Assembly: GCA_000611775.1 (NCBI GenBank)
Contig: KK106982.1
Location: 2,847,992-2,911,991 of the forward strand
DNA length: 64,000 nt
Direction: 5' to 3'
From: Umbilicaria muhlenbergii
Taxonomy: Eukaryota; Ascomycota; Lecanoromycetes; Umbilicariales; Umbilicariaceae
Below the pieces are notes generated by a model. The model worked only from the letters and a program-made list of their open reading frames with translations. It did not search any database and had not been told where the DNA came from. Positions 34,405-47,153 of this stretch are shown here, piece by piece (the first letter of the stretch is position 1; each line of letters opens with the position of its first letter). Both the position numbers and the translations under genes were made by a program.

Positions 34405-37400
34405 ATGGCCTACGACGCGATCGCTCAGGTCGAGCCAGCCGCCTGTTCTGATTCGCTCACGTCCTATCTCTCTGCGTCAACTCATGCGCAGATCCGCAAT
34501 CTCGCGTTCCCTACAGATTGTAAGCACTCAGGAGGGTCCCCAGCCGCTCCTGAAGCATCTGTCCCCGATAACGATATTGGAGCATCAATGGGCTCTATGA
34601 TGAGGTCAATGATGTCGGCTGCTTCGAGCTATGAGATGATTGAGACCGATGAACAAGATGGCGCCGACGCCAGAAGCACGGGTCGTGGACGTGGTTCACA
34701 TGGTTCGAGCATCGACGAGCACCGTCACCGCAGCAGCTCGAGTGAAAGAGGTCCTTTCGACCAACTCCAGCTGCCAAAGCGTGGGTCTCAACCGACAAGT
34801 ATAAAGACAGTCTCCAGAGAAGGGTCCATTCCCATGCGACATCCGACCCCGGACTTGCAGTCGCTGCAAGGGGCTTACATAGGGAATGTGGAACGTCTGG
34901 AACGCAGTGCAGAGCGGCTGAGCATGTCTTCAGATATTGGGGAGGAGTTACGTAAGATGAGGCTGGAGCAAAAGCGGTCGGACAGTCGAAGGAACAGTCG
35001 GAGGTCTTCGATGCTTGATACGCACGTGGAAGATGAAGAGTTGCCGCCCTTGAGACGTGACTTTACATCAAGTTCAAACGCGTCAAATTCGATTCTAAGC
35101 GTGAACAATGCTGCCAGATCAGGGGGTTTCTCTCCAGGCGGATTCGCCAACTCTCCACGTGTCTCATTACGTTCAGCATCCTGGTCGCATAATTCCGTTC
35201 GAGCTCGATCTGGGTCGCAGAAATCACGATTGACACAGATGCCAGAGCCTGAACAAGAAGGCAGGCCACTTGATTCTCCACTATCACCACGTTCTATACC
35301 AATCATTAGCTCTCCGCAACCCCCGATGCAGGTTCTACGGGTTATAAATCATGATGAACCTTTACCGGAGTTGCCCTCGTCCGATCAGGACTACGACAGC
35401 ACCTTACAACCGCCAGATTCCGCGGACCTTGGGCTGCTGGAACCCGCAAGCGAAACCCTGGAGAGATCCATGACATCTTCTTCTATCAATATCGACCCTT
35501 ATCGTAAAGCCAGCAATCTCTTCGCAGACTTCGATGGCGTGCACATTACAACGCCTCCACCGCCAAATCAGGACGCACCCGCAAACCATACACGTCAATC
35601 ATCCTTAGGACATCTTCCCATCATCCCAAGACTACAACCCCATGCAGCTCCTCCCGGGGAGAACATGGTCTTCTATCCCGCGCCGGTACCCATGACCCTT
35701 AACCTACCACAGAAACTTTCCAAACTTCCACCAGCCGGCCATAGGGACAAGCGGCGTTCGCAAGTACTAAGCAATGTATCTTCTGATGCGCGACAATCAA
35801 CCGCTTGGTTACCGGAGGTGCTGGAGAATACGGACGAGGGCACTCAGAATGACCATAATAGCACCTCGCCAAAAGGCAATGTTGAAAACCGAAAGAGCAT
35901 ACCACCGCAGCTTCGAGCGAGTATTTTCTTCGAGCATCCGGCCCTTCCGCAGACGATTCAGGTGAAGGAAAACTCGGCAGTCGCCACATTGGACAGCATC
36001 CTGGAGGCATCTGCATACGCGCCGATCAGCGCTTTCATAGATCATCCAATTGTAGGTTCTATTGGCGCAGAGATCTATAGTAGTTCCATTGCAAGACCTA
36101 GCGCTAGGAACTTGTTAGGGGACAGGATGGAACACAGAAAGAATAGAAGCTCTATGAATCTTCCCAAAACCCGTCGAGCTAGCTCATATATACCAACGGA
36201 TATCGGGAGGCCTGATAGCAGTTTGCTCACTGACATAGCTAATCTTCATCCAGACATGCTAGATGAAGCAGAGGCGGCGGCTGCCAGTGGTGAACACACT
36301 CCCCTACGGCAGGGAACCCCAGGGCGTGATGGCCCCGAAGAAGACGGAGAGTTCTACGATGCTCACGAAGCATTCGAGGGCGAAGGGGAGTATGGTCACC
36401 ATCCAGAGGAGCCCGAATACAACGGTCCACCCACTACATTACTCGCTGAGCTCCAGCTGCGAAAATTGCAGCAAAAGCAGCGGAACCGAACAGCTGCGAC
36501 AGCCTTCCCCAATGGCATGCATTCGACGCTTTTAGAACTGGACGCCGTTGCGCAGGTGCAAAAGCAGACGCGGAGACAGAAACACATAACCCTTGCCTGG
36601 GAGGATCCTAGTACCGCTAATGCCCGTGCCGAGAACGAAGATGACGAGGATATACCTCTAGGCATATTGTTCCCCGGACGAAAGGCTGCTACGAACGAGA
36701 ATACAGGTCGCTCGCAGCCTGTGGGATTGATACAAAGACGCGACGTTGACGACAATGAGCCTCTGAGTCAGCGGAGAGCGAGGTTGAGAGGCGACGGGCC
36801 GATTCCACAACGGGGTATCAGTCCCGACAAGCGAGCAAGTACGTATACACTTGATATACCAGATCTTCCTGCGACGGATAGAAAGGCGGAGCCCAGCGCA
36901 GAGGAAGGAGAGACCCTCGCGCAACGCATCAAGAGATTGAAGGGCCAAGCGGATACACAAGCCAGACCTATCAGCGGCGACTTTGCCAACGAAGTATTGG
37001 GTCAATTCGGTGGACTTCCAGAGACAGGCAACAAAGCCACATCGAAGAACTCTCCTGGCACACCCGCAGATCCGGAGGAAGAAACACTAGGCCAACGGCG
37101 CAAACGGCTGCAGGCAGAGCAGAAGGCCCACAGCAGACAGGCCAGCGGCGGCAGTGCGCCGAATCCTCCCTCTGCTAGACCAATAGTGTTGCAACGGCGA
37201 AGTACGACGGATCTGTTACAATCACAGCCTACATTGAGCCACCCAGCCACGCCGTATGGGACGGTCCCACCAGCTACGACGTACACTCAATTCAACGCTT
37301 TCGGAGGCCTAGTCCCATCATTTCCACAGCCGACCATCAACCCTGCCGCTCACCTCCCCATGCTGCCGCTACAGTTCAGCAACCCCACTACCCACACCCA

Positions 37401-37542
37401 ATTCCCCACCGGTTTCGGAGGCATAGAGATCCCCCCGTTTCCCACCGCCAATATGCCAATGGGGATGTTCGCGCCGGAGCTGCCGCTGGATATGAAACAG
37501 CGGGACATGATCGATCGGTGGAGACAGAGCGTGATGCATTAA
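34405..37542 (+). CDS. large conserved fungal protein of unknown function, mostly disordered
   Basis: 1045 residues from the first in-frame ATG (34405); the frame is also open upstream to 34249 without an ATG. The protein is Ser/Pro/Arg-rich with blocks that look conserved: MRHPTPDLQSLQGAYIGNVE, ERSAERLSMSSDIGEELRKM, a central TTLLAELQLRKLQQKQRNRT, DEDIPLGILFPGRK, then three similar short blocks NEPLSQRRARLRG, GETLAQRIKRLKG and EETLGQRRKRLQA. It ends with DMKQRDMIDRWRQSVMH. I recall this terminal DRWRQSV block in uncharacterised filamentous-ascomycete proteins. The three (E/L)xxRRxRL-type blocks look like an internal short linear-motif repeat. No membrane segment or catalytic motif. Function unknown. 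Confidence 0.8.
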   Translation: MAYDAIAQVEPAACSDSLTSYLSASTHAQIRNLAFPTDCKHSGGSPAAPEASVPDNDIGASMGSMMRSMMSAASSYEMIETDEQDGADARSTGRGRGSHGSSIDEHRHRSSSSERGPFDQLQLPKRGSQPTSIKTVSREGSIPMRHPTPDLQSLQGAYIGNVERLERSAERLSMSSDIGEELRKMRLEQKRSDSRRNSRRSSMLDTHVEDEELPPLRRDFTSSSNASNSILSVNNAARSGGFSPGGFANSPRVSLRSASWSHNSVRARSGSQKSRLTQMPEPEQEGRPLDSPLSPRSIPIISSPQPPMQVLRVINHDEPLPELPSSDQDYDSTLQPPDSADLGLLEPASETLERSMTSSSINIDPYRKASNLFADFDGVHITTPPPPNQDAPANHTRQSSLGHLPIIPRLQPHAAPPGENMVFYPAPVPMTLNLPQKLSKLPPAGHRDKRRSQVLSNVSSDARQSTAWLPEVLENTDEGTQNDHNSTSPKGNVENRKSIPPQLRASIFFEHPALPQTIQVKENSAVATLDSILEASAYAPISAFIDHPIVGSIGAEIYSSSIARPSARNLLGDRMEHRKNRSSMNLPKTRRASSYIPTDIGRPDSSLLTDIANLHPDMLDEAEAAAASGEHTPLRQGTPGRDGPEEDGEFYDAHEAFEGEGEYGHHPEEPEYNGPPTTLLAELQLRKLQQKQRNRTAATAFPNGMHSTLLELDAVAQVQKQTRRQKHITLAWEDPSTANARAENEDDEDIPLGILFPGRKAATNENTGRSQPVGLIQRRDVDDNEPLSQRRARLRGDGPIPQRGISPDKRASTYTLDIPDLPATDRKAEPSAEEGETLAQRIKRLKGQADTQARPISGDFANEVLGQFGGLPETGNKATSKNSPGTPADPEEETLGQRRKRLQAEQKAHSRQASGGSAPNPPSARPIVLQRRSTTDLLQSQPTLSHPATPYGTVPPATTYTQFNAFGGLVPSFPQPTINPAAHLPMLPLQFSNPTTHTQFPTGFGGIEIPPFPTANMPMGMFAPELPLDMKQRDMIDRWRQSVMH

Positions 37543-38472
37543 CGTATCGCTGAGGCAGGGGTCAACCACGTACGGTGTGTCTTTCAAGGGGAGGCGCAGG
37601 TCTACGATGTAACTATAGTTTCACATTCATATCATACAGCGACGCGAGCACGATAGATGTGCTGCAGATAGATACCCTTGGCGTCACGAAGCGAAACAAA
37701 AACGACAGGTTGGAGGGGGGAGGGGTCATGGTAGACGCGGATGTAATGCTAGATAACAAATACAACATAATTCAGCCACCACTCGGGAAGTGGAGAGTAC
37801 GGAGTTGTGACATGCTATCTACTGTGTGTAGATCGGGTAGAAACCGAGAGAGCGATGGTATTGGAGAAATGGAGGAACCCTTGTCACTAACCCTTTTCCG
37901 CTCTTCCTCTCATCCACATCAGAAGCCGCCGTCGTAACCCCTTCCTTCGCCCCCGATTCACAGCTTACAGAACATGCTCCCACCCCAACATCAGCCGACC
38001 ACCCATCAACCCCTGCAATAAGAAGCAAACACCCGAACATATGCAGTCAACGATCTCCACATTACATATCCCAAGACCAGGCCATCAATGCAAATGTAGG
38101 AGGATGAATAAAGTGGAAAAACTACCATGATATTGCATTTCATCTATAGCCGCACCAGAGAACTCCGAAGTGAAAATCCGCACATCGCTATGCTATGCAT
38201 ATAGCCAACAACCCACCCCCATGCACCGAGATCCCGCCTCGCCCCCCCTCCGGCCCCGCCCCGCCCCTACTGTTCGCCAACCACGCCGCCGCACGCTCAT
38301 ACAGATGCTCCCACAACCATGCAAACAAATGAGTAGAGTAGAAGAAGTCGCTGCCGCCCACCCCGCATCGCCAATCCAGCTCTGTTGCCAAACCCCCTCA
38401 CCAAGTTCCAAGACCCGCCCCCGCACGTCATCATGCAACGGGAGCGTATCCCCATCGACCCCATGACAGCCC
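37543..38472. other. intergenic stretch between convergent genes
   Basis: Contains the 3' ends of the 1045-residue protein gene and BLM10. The long BLM10 frame reads through here without a stop only because its last intron is not removed; that tail is not coding. Confidence 0.6.
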
Positions 38473-41400
38473 CTACGCGAAATAACTCTTCCAAAGCACC
38501 CCATCCAGATCCTCCACCTGTTCCGTCGAAAAAGCCTAAACGCAGTAACGCACCAATCAGCCCCACTGCCAATCATCCGACCAGACCAAACCCCCTTCCC
38601 CCTTGCCGGCAGAGGAGAGTGAAGAAAGATCGGAAACAAAGAAAAAGCACATACCTTCAAATCCATAAACCAAGTATCCTGCCTCGTCTTCTTAAACTCG
38701 CTCAGGATACTCTTCACGCTCTTCCCCACCATCCCCGGATCCGCATTCGCCTTATTCGCCAACGTGGCCAAAACCCCCGGGATCCACCCCGGCGGCGGAC
38801 TCGTGTACGGGAACGCCTGCACCAGCGCCCCGAGCCCCAACACCGCCGCGTGCCGCGTGAGGACGAGTTTCGCGTGCTCCGGCGTCGGCGTACTCGTCCC
38901 CGTGCTGGGCGCCGAGAGGCCGATGCGGTGCCGGGTCGGCTTCTTGGGCAAGGGGTGATCGACCAGCAGTTTCGTGAACTGCGAATTCAGGGTTTGAACG
39001 ACCGAGTCGCGCAACGCGACGGGGGAGCAGCGGATCATGCCGGAAAGCGTCGAGGAAGCGCCGAGGCGGACTTCGAGCTGGGTGTCCTCGAGCATGGCGG
39101 CCACGCAGTCGAAGAGCGCCTGTTGCTGCTGGCGGGAGATGAGGAAGAGGCGGCGGAAGTAGATGACTTGCATGTTGATGAGGACGCGGAGGCGCTGGTG
39201 CCAGAGCGGGGAGGTTTGGCCGATGCGGATAAGGGAGTTGATGAGGTCGACGTCTTCGCCGGCGCGGTGGGGGATGTTGGGTAGGTGGCGGAAGACGTGG
39301 TAGGCGAGGCCTTGGAGCTCTTGGTCTTCTTTGATGTCCATCATGTGCAGGAGCTGTTCCATGAAGACGCTGGGGAAGAAGGGGAGGAGTTGGATGCATT
39401 CGTGCGAGGACAGAGTTGAGTCGAGCCATAACAGTACGGTCTTGCTGCCGGATGTGTATGGTGAAGGGGCTTGATCGCCAGGCGTACGCTCCTGCCTCCA
39501 CTTCTCCAGTCGTTCGAAAACCTCGTGGATGGTCTTGGAGAACTCTTCGGTGGGTTGGTAAGGTCGAGTACCCACAGATGATGCTGCCTTTTGAGTCTCG
39601 ATAAGAGTATCAATGTCTTTGTAAGATTCATGATAGCGTGTACGATATATTGTCGCTATCGTTAGACCCATAGCCTCCCGTACACCCTTGTAGGGGTGAT
39701 CAAGATGCGCCAGAAAATCCTGCAAGACCGGTTTTTCAAGCTGGAAGTGCCAGCCTGCGTCGGTTATACACTGTTGCAGCAGCTGTATTTTAGAGCTTTC
39801 TTTGAACGCGGCGTTAGAGGACATGTCCAATCTAAAGCTGGCGAGCCAATCCACGATCGGCCACGAGCGTCGTGGATCCTTGCCTTGCAGGACGAGGTGC
39901 AAGCAAGTTGTCCAGTATCCCGAGTTCTCCGGAGTCAACCCATCAGAGAAGATCCTTTGGATAATGGGAAAACAGTATTCCCAGACCATCGTTCTGATTT
40001 CCACTCTATGATTAATAGTCGAAGATAACAGCGCACCAAGGATCTCGGCCGTTGCTCGATGCTGATGCTTGTCGGTGCCATCGCCGTAGACACCTGTGAC
40101 TTCCTGCTTAATATCCTCAAAAGTCACGGCAGTGAAACCCTGGTAGATGAGCTCAAATGCATAGATAAGCATCATCGCACTAGCCATGCGGAAGCGATCA
40201 GCGCTGGCATCTCGAGGCTCTTGCTTGAGGTAGCCGAAGAATGTGGAAAACCACTTTCGATCGAGGAGTCGGCCGATTTGAGCAAGAACCGTCTTTTCTA
40301 CATCATCGTACTCAACATCAACTCTCGGATTCGACTTGTATGCCGGCATTGTCTTCTCCCACACGAGCCAGCCAGGATGATCATGATCAACGTAGAATTC
40401 GGCCTCGGGTTGGGCAAACCTAGCAAGGTATTCGGCCGTATATTGGGGATCGTCAGGACGTGTGGTAACTTGAATCTTGGCCGGGACATGCTGCTTTTCA
40501 AGAAGGTAATTCTCATACTTGTGTTCACATACCGCTCGAACGTCAATGAGTGAAAACAAAGCAACGAATGCTCCGGAGTACAAGCCTCTTAATCCAGGAT
40601 GAGAATCGACGGCGCCGGTGGTAACGAGATCAACCATGCTCTTCGAAGCTATACTATCAAACCTCAGGCCCAGGGTGATCACAATAGCAGCTGTGCGGCT
40701 CGCCTTCTTCCAGTGAGATTTCTTGGCCATATCGACAAGCTCGTCAGAAAGTGCAGCCTTCTTGGCCTCCACTTTGGCGCGCTTTTTCTGGATCATGTTC
40801 CTCTTCTTGTCAATCTTTGCCTGGACGTCATCGGGAGGAGCTATGACCTGAACTAGGTCCTTGTTCAAGATGACCACTCTGTCAAGCGCTCGTCCATAGT
40901 CCATGATCTGGAATGTCGCACCAGAACATAGTTTCTGAATTGAGGGTTTGTCAGTAGTGCTGGCTTCTATGTAGGCCTTGATCAACGCAGGCGCGTATCT
41001 CCAGTCTCGTCCTATTGTCTTCGCCAAGCTACCGAAGAGTAAGGAGTACATGGCGCCTTTGATCCGAGGGTAGTCATTGTCTTTAACTCCGCGCTCGAGA
41101 GCGTGAAGCAACGGAGGTATAACCAGAGGCCGCGCTCCAACAATGGCCTTGATTGCGGATTCTCCTGCGCTTTGAGCGTTACGGCGGACTTCCGTGTACA
41201 TTGACACACCCGACTGCGCCAGATCAAGAAGCAAAATCTCGTCCAGATCCGACTTAGGTCTTGGAGACGCATTTTGTCGTAGCCTAGTCAGATGGTACAC
41301 ATTTGCCCTCCGCAAGAGCAGTGGCCTTGGATACTCCTTCCGTAATCCGCTGACTTTATATGGATGAATATCAGCGCAGAAGAGCCGTTGAACTCTATCC

Positions 41401-44400
41401 AAGACGTGAGCAGACCGCTCTATTCCGACATCGATGAACCACGATCGGTAAGCAGTGTATAATGGGCTGAAACACGCAACGTCGTCCTCTTGTTTTTCCA
41501 CGAGGAACTGATGGACCTCGTGTAACACTTTGCCAGTCCTCTCTCTCAAGGCGTGAACTTCTTTGTAATCAGCATCACCTTCCTTCAACAAGTAGCCGAC
41601 TGGGTAGTGGAAAGTAGGCTTGACCTCATCGTCATCCAACCCAACTAAAGCGTCGGTATCATCTTCCGCTTGGTCCTCAGGAGCATGGCCATTGGCTTCA
41701 ACCATCTCAACGTCTCGGCTAGGTAGAGAGTTGGTGTCATGCGCGCTCCTTGATGCAGCCTTCGCATCGAAGAGCACAGATACACCGGACAGCAGAAGAC
41801 GAAGAAGAACGAGATTCCTCGATACCTCATCGGACCACTCTTTCCCGGTACCATCGCGCTTGATACTTGAGCTTCCATTGGTTAGTGAGGTCAAGTGCTG
41901 TAAGGCACTCTCTGCTTGCGACTTGAACAGCTCCACGGCGAAAGCGATTTCTTCTTTATTAGGAACATGCCACTTAATATTCAGCTCCTGCACGTTTGGT
42001 ATCCTGCCCCAGTCCTCGGGACCAAGACCTCTCGCCAAAACATCGGCTTCATAAATTGCGTAGTCAACAGGGTAAGTGACTGTCAAATTAAGGAGCAAAT
42101 GATGGATGTAATTCGAAATGTGTACGGTTGGTATACCCTTACACTTTTTCTGCATATACACGGCAATACCAAAGAGATCTTGCTTATGCTTGAGCACGGC
42201 ATCACCAACATGGACCACACACATGCTAAGCATGCTGACACTCCACACAAGCCCACGATCTCTCGGCAAGACGTCAGTACCAGTGTTACGTGTTGACGCG
42301 GCTCCGTTTTCATCAATCTCAGTACGTATAGATTGAATTAGCATCGGCACAAGGCGCTTCAACGCTTTCTCCGGGTTGACCTTGCAAAGCGCATTGCATA
42401 TGAAAGCCATTGCATCGCGCGCCTGATGGATGACATGATTTCCGACGAAGTCGGCGATCTTATTGAGTGCTAGATCATACAGCTCAGGTGACAGAGTAGC
42501 AAGGAGAGGCGTAAAAGTTGCTGGCAATGTATTCACGACGTTCTCTTCGGGCGAGCCAGATCGTACCCTTGCTGCATCAGGCAGATTCTCTAGCAAAGTA
42601 AAGACTCTACCTAGGAAAGAGCTGAGAAATTCGGTGAAACCAGCAGTCGAAGATCGAAGAATCATTTCCTCGTCTTCGTCGCTAAGCTTGTCTTGATAGT
42701 CAATCTCGACGTTGACGCCTTCCTGCTCCATTCTGCCTACTTCTGAGGTGATCCACTCAACTGCTAGCATGCTGCCGCTGATGTCATCTCTACCTTTCGT
42801 CAAATCGTGAAAGGGTATGCTGTAGCAAACCGACTGAATGTACGACAGAGTGTAGAGTGTCTTTTCAAGATCATTTGCATCGATACCCGGAAGTGCAAGA
42901 CCAAGCATAGTCGTAACATGACACCTAAAGCCCTTTGTCCGTACCATAATCCGTGACAGAACTTGGAGCGACCGTAAAGAAGACATTGTTCGATGTACTT
43001 CAACTAGACCTTGCATAGATGGGTATATCCTCTGAAGCGCTCCGGGTAGAATCAAGTTGGGTTCCAGATACGCCAGGCTCTGCAGCGTCGATAAAGAGAA
43101 GTTCATTGCAGTACCGCTCTTCGCGTAGATGCCCATGAAGATCACATCCCTCAGGCATAGCACAAAGCGTCGCTTCAACTCGTCGTTAAGCTTGCGCTCT
43201 TCCGGAATATCCATCTCACCGCTCCGCTCACGGTTCCAACGCATCACAAAAAAGTCCGCAAGATAGTAGACTAATTGGGATAGTGTCTTCGTCCATCCTC
43301 CGGAGTTCGAGGGGTGGAAGAAAGTCTCCACAGCTTGGATAAGACCTTCAAGATTAGCCAGAATCGAGTCTGGCTTATCCAAGCACGCTGGAGATAAAGA
43401 CATCACAATCCACCGCGCGATATGGTGCGCAATGGGATGCTTCTTCGGGTCCCGATCCAACATCATTCCCAGTCCTGCACTCAGATCGACAGTAACACTG
43501 TAAGGCGAAGTCGCTTGTCCGACCGGTATTTCGAGCAGGCGGAGAATAGACGTGAAGATAAGAGTGGATTGTTCCTGGGTGAAGATGCCATACTCGGAGA
43601 ATTCGATCTGCTTGGCCGGTAACGAGTCTCGGGCTAGTCTCGAGAAAATATCCAGAAAGATCGTATCAAACACTTTCGAGCGGTTGATCAGGGACCATAG
43701 ATGGAAGAAAGTGGGTAGGTAATGCTGAGGCATGAGGTTTGGCTCATCGGCTGATGCAGGCGAGGTCGGCAGCAGCAGGTTTAACAACCCAGCGACAACG
43801 AAGGCACCTTCAGGAAATGATGCACTGTAGTAAGGCAGGAACTCCTTCAACATCACGGTTATGTCTTTAGGATCGAAGTACAATTGTGCAAATGTACATA
43901 GCTTAGTTAAAGTTCGAAAGTTGCGCTTGACGTTTGTTGTGTTCACCATGCCAGACTCTGATGGAAGTACAAAGACCTTCAGTTCTCGGTACAGAGGTCT
44001 CCAGTCAAGTGTAAGGTCTTTTATGGGTCGTAGGTAATGCTTGCGCCTGGATATGTCAGTTTGAGAACCTCAACACCATCTACGTTTCACCCGAGCTCAC
44101 TTTGTCAACACCATGAACATGCTTGAAAACCTCTCCGCCACACTAAGGTCGATCCCTGGTGCCAGCGCAAGTTCATAATAAAGTCTAACGAGCTTGATTC
44201 TCTGTTCCTTTGTCGGATCGAACTTGAGTTGTAGCCAGTTCCTTAATTCTCGTGTCCAGTGAACAGCTCCCGGCGAAAAGTCCCCCGATTCCACCGCCAC
44301 GTAGAGGTACTTCAGAATCTCGTTGAAGTTCTTCTGCCGTTCTGCCTCATCCTCAACTTCATATGGGAGATAGCGGAAATATGGGTAGGTCCGCGGCCTA

Positions 44401-44549
44401 TATCGTGTTACATTCTTGTCGTCGGCATTCGCGCCATTTGTCTCTCTTGCCTCTCCGCCAGGTGAGGTGGCGCGGGAAATGTCGTTGGTATTGTTGCGTT
44501 CCACCATCGATATCAGCTCGGCCAGCCTTTCCTGTGGGTTACCCATCAT
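38473..44549 (-). CDS. BLM10: proteasome activator Blm10/PA200
   Basis: CDS complement(join(38473..38535, 38655..44046, 44101..44549)), 1967 residues. It forms a HEAT-repeat dome that caps the 20S proteasome and opens its gate. The first intron (44047-44100, GTGAGC...ATCCAG) joins FSSMFMVLTK to RKHYLRPIKDLTLDWRPLY, standard Blm10 sequence. The last intron (38536-38654, GTATGT...GTTTAG) joins DTWFMDLK to AFSTEQVEDLDGVLWKSYFA. That ending carries the HbYX-type C-terminal Tyr-Phe-Ala which docks into the 20S alpha ring, so the short last exon is secure. Without splicing the frame would run 87 codons further and lose the docking tail. The start is the first ATG (44549) before GNPQERLAELI; the N-terminus is shorter than in some orthologues, so a small upstream exon is possible. 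Confidence 0.95.
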
Positions 44550-45414
44550 GCAGGGTCTACCCAATCAAGGGGATTACGAAGTCGTAGGGCTTGATGCTCA
44601 CAGTAGTCCGTTGATGGGGATAGATGCCTTAGATGCCTTTGATGCCTTTGATGCCTTTCAACGAAGCCAAGTGTCAGCAGGAGCTCCACAGCAGTCGGGG
44701 GCAGTGCATGTGAGAATTAATCAAGGGAAGATTCCTGTGTCACCAGCATTCACTCACGCAAAACTCATGAGGGCGGGAGAGTGAAGCACACGGCGAATCA
44801 ACACATGCGGCGGCCCAGCCTCGCCTCCGAAGAACGCTAGAAGATCGGGTAGATGCGCCAGGTGCGTTACTCGCTCCTCATGTAACGGCAACGCCGTATG
44901 CAGAGCAACCGCGACTTCCGGCGAGATGGGATGAACACGAAATGTGGCCAGACTTGCTGCCGAGCTCCCAGAGAGCTATCTACCGCTTCTCGCACCCTCG
45001 AGACGTTGACGGATTTCGCTTAACCGGGGTCTCTCGCATCTATGAAGTCCGTAAGTGAACTACCAGGCCTGCAGAGCCTGAGGAGCCACAAAGAATGCCA
45101 CGTTGGGGGAAGAACACCAGAACTAACACTTGGTATGGTTCGAATGGCGAATGCAGCGACTCAGGTGTTATATGTACCTAGAAGTATCCACGGGCCGGGC
45201 GGTCCCTTATAGCGGGGGCCCATGGAGTGGAACAGATCTCAGGCACCAGTCACATACGCAGCCTCGTTAAGGCGCCACCACCGCCACCCAGCTCATGCAG
45301 TAAGCAGATACCTTAGTCCGCATGGAAGTACACCCATCACGTCTGCTGACCTATCGGAAAAAGTAATCGGCCAGTTTCTTCGAAACAGATGTCGCACTCC
45401 CTTGACTGCCTGAG
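44550..45414. other. intergenic stretch
   Basis: Upstream region of BLM10 and 3' flank of GPI18. Contains a short GATGCCTTT tandem near 44626-44657. No gene recognised. Confidence 0.5.
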
Positions 45415-47153
45415 TCAAGCAGGCGGGAGAAAGCTAACGAAGAGACCGCCTTGTACAATCGCATACACCACCATCCATCTACTGATCACCCTGGCTAGCT
45501 GCAACTTCTTTCCAAACACCACTATCTCCCTGTTCTCACTCATCGTTGATGCCAACCACCAGTACCACACCGGGTAGCCAGAAGAAAGCCGGGTGATGAT
45601 TTGCACGTGATAGCTTGTCAAAGCCATAACAGCCAACACCAGCTGCGGAATCGACAGTCGTAGAACCACGCGTCGAGCTCGTTCCGCCCGAGATTCCGTC
45701 GTGTTGGAATCGGATGGCCCGATCCTAGCATTCCTCTTGCCCGATTCCACCGCTGTAGACTCGCTCCTCCTGGTCAAGCCCCACAAGGCGGACGTCGCCA
45801 TAATACACAGCATCGGCGCCGCCAGCACAAACAGCGGTAGATTCGAAACAGTCCAATACCGAAAGAATCCCGCATCCCTAACCCCAATTAGCTCCGTAAC
45901 CATGACCATGACCACCAAACCCCATACTCACCAATAATGACTCTGCACCCAAGCATAAACACTCGGCACCCTATTCTCGCACCACGGCCTCATCTCCCCC
46001 CCCTCCTCACCTTTACCACAAAACTCCAACCACGCCAAAACCTGCGGCATCGCAAACCCCACCCCCACAAACCCGCCCGCCAACCCCGTAACCGCTAACC
46101 CCCACAACTCCTCCCCCCATCTCTCCGCCCCATACATCTCCCCCACCCTCTCCGCCGCATCGACCACAAAAACCAAGCCGCTCAAAAGCCCATTACTCCT
46201 CACCATCGCCGCCGCCCCCAACACCACCCCCGCAAGCACCAACTTCGCATCCGCCCTCCCCTTTCCCATCCACCCGCTTTCCACCCTCCCCCTTCCCCCA
46301 CCCCGCTCCAGCACACTCCCCGCATAAAGCGCATACCCCCCAAACTGCAGCAGCGAAAACAACCCCTCCGCATACGGCGCCGACAAAAACATCCCCGCCG
46401 GCGACAAACTATGCAGCACCGCGGCCACAAGCGCCATCTCCCTTCTCCCCGCGCCAACACCACCACCACTACCACCACTACCACCACCACCACGATCAAG
46501 CCCCGGCAGCAGCAGGCGCGAAAGCCGATACAGCACCCACACGCTCATCGCATGACACACATGCGCCAGCAACACCCCCGCTGCTGCTGTCGCGTAGGCG
46601 GGCTGTGCTAGGTTGATATGGCTGATCCCTTGAGCAAAAAATATTAGCCCCCGGCTGTCGAATCCCCTCTTTCCCCCACCCAACCAACAACCCAAAAACC
46701 CACCCCCCGAAGTAGAGCAGAGTGAAATCAAGTAAAAAAAAACCCCAGTCCACAGACCTACATACCCCAAGCCACCCCCCTCAACACCCTCGTAAACCCC
46801 CACCCAAACGCCCACTCCTGCTCAAAGACATAGCCGCGACGCGCGATAGCGGTGAAGTAGACGGCGTCCCAGCGGACGAGCGTGGCGACGTACCACGGCA
46901 GACGGGCCGGCGTAGCGGTGGCCGCGGCGACGGTGGCGGTGGAATGGGACGGGCCGGTGAGAGGAGCCGGGGTGGCGGGAGTGAGATAGGCAGAGTAGAG
47001 GAGGGAGGTAGAGGAGTCGTAGCCGTGGGCGGGAGAGGCGCTGGGGGCGAGGAGGGCGAGAGCGAGCAGGAGGAGCTTGGAGAGGAGGAAGGGGATGAGG
47101 AGGGAGAGGAGGGGTGAGGAGGGGAGGGGGTGGGTGGGAGAGGGGGAGGACAT
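45415..47153 (-). CDS. GPI18: GPI mannosyltransferase 2 (PIG-V/Gpi18)
   Basis: CDS complement(join(45415..45877, 45932..46607, 46766..47153)), 508 residues, multi-pass ER membrane protein. It adds the second mannose to the GPI anchor precursor from dolichol-phosphate-mannose on the luminal side. Landmarks are a first membrane helix LLSLLIPFLLSKLLLLALAL, the loop VRWDAVYFTAIARRGYVFEQ with the conserved WDxxxF region, FGWGFTRVLR, LSPAGMFLSAPYAEGLFSLL (the family's SPA..F..APYSE motif), AAMVRSNG, and QSHYW+DAGFFRYWTVSNLP across the second intron (45878-45931, GTGAGT...GGTTAG). The first intron starts at 46765 (GTATGT). Its acceptor is either CCTAG, ending at 46608 as given, or CAAG ending at 46629 next to a CTAAT branch site, which adds seven residues; both keep frame. 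The start ATG lies inside a tandem duplication. Confidence 0.92.

Noticed and set aside
38193-38472. Basic Gly/Arg-rich tail of the long BLM10 frame
   Set aside because: It is read-through past the real last exon; the spliced ending with Tyr-Phe-Ala fits the family.
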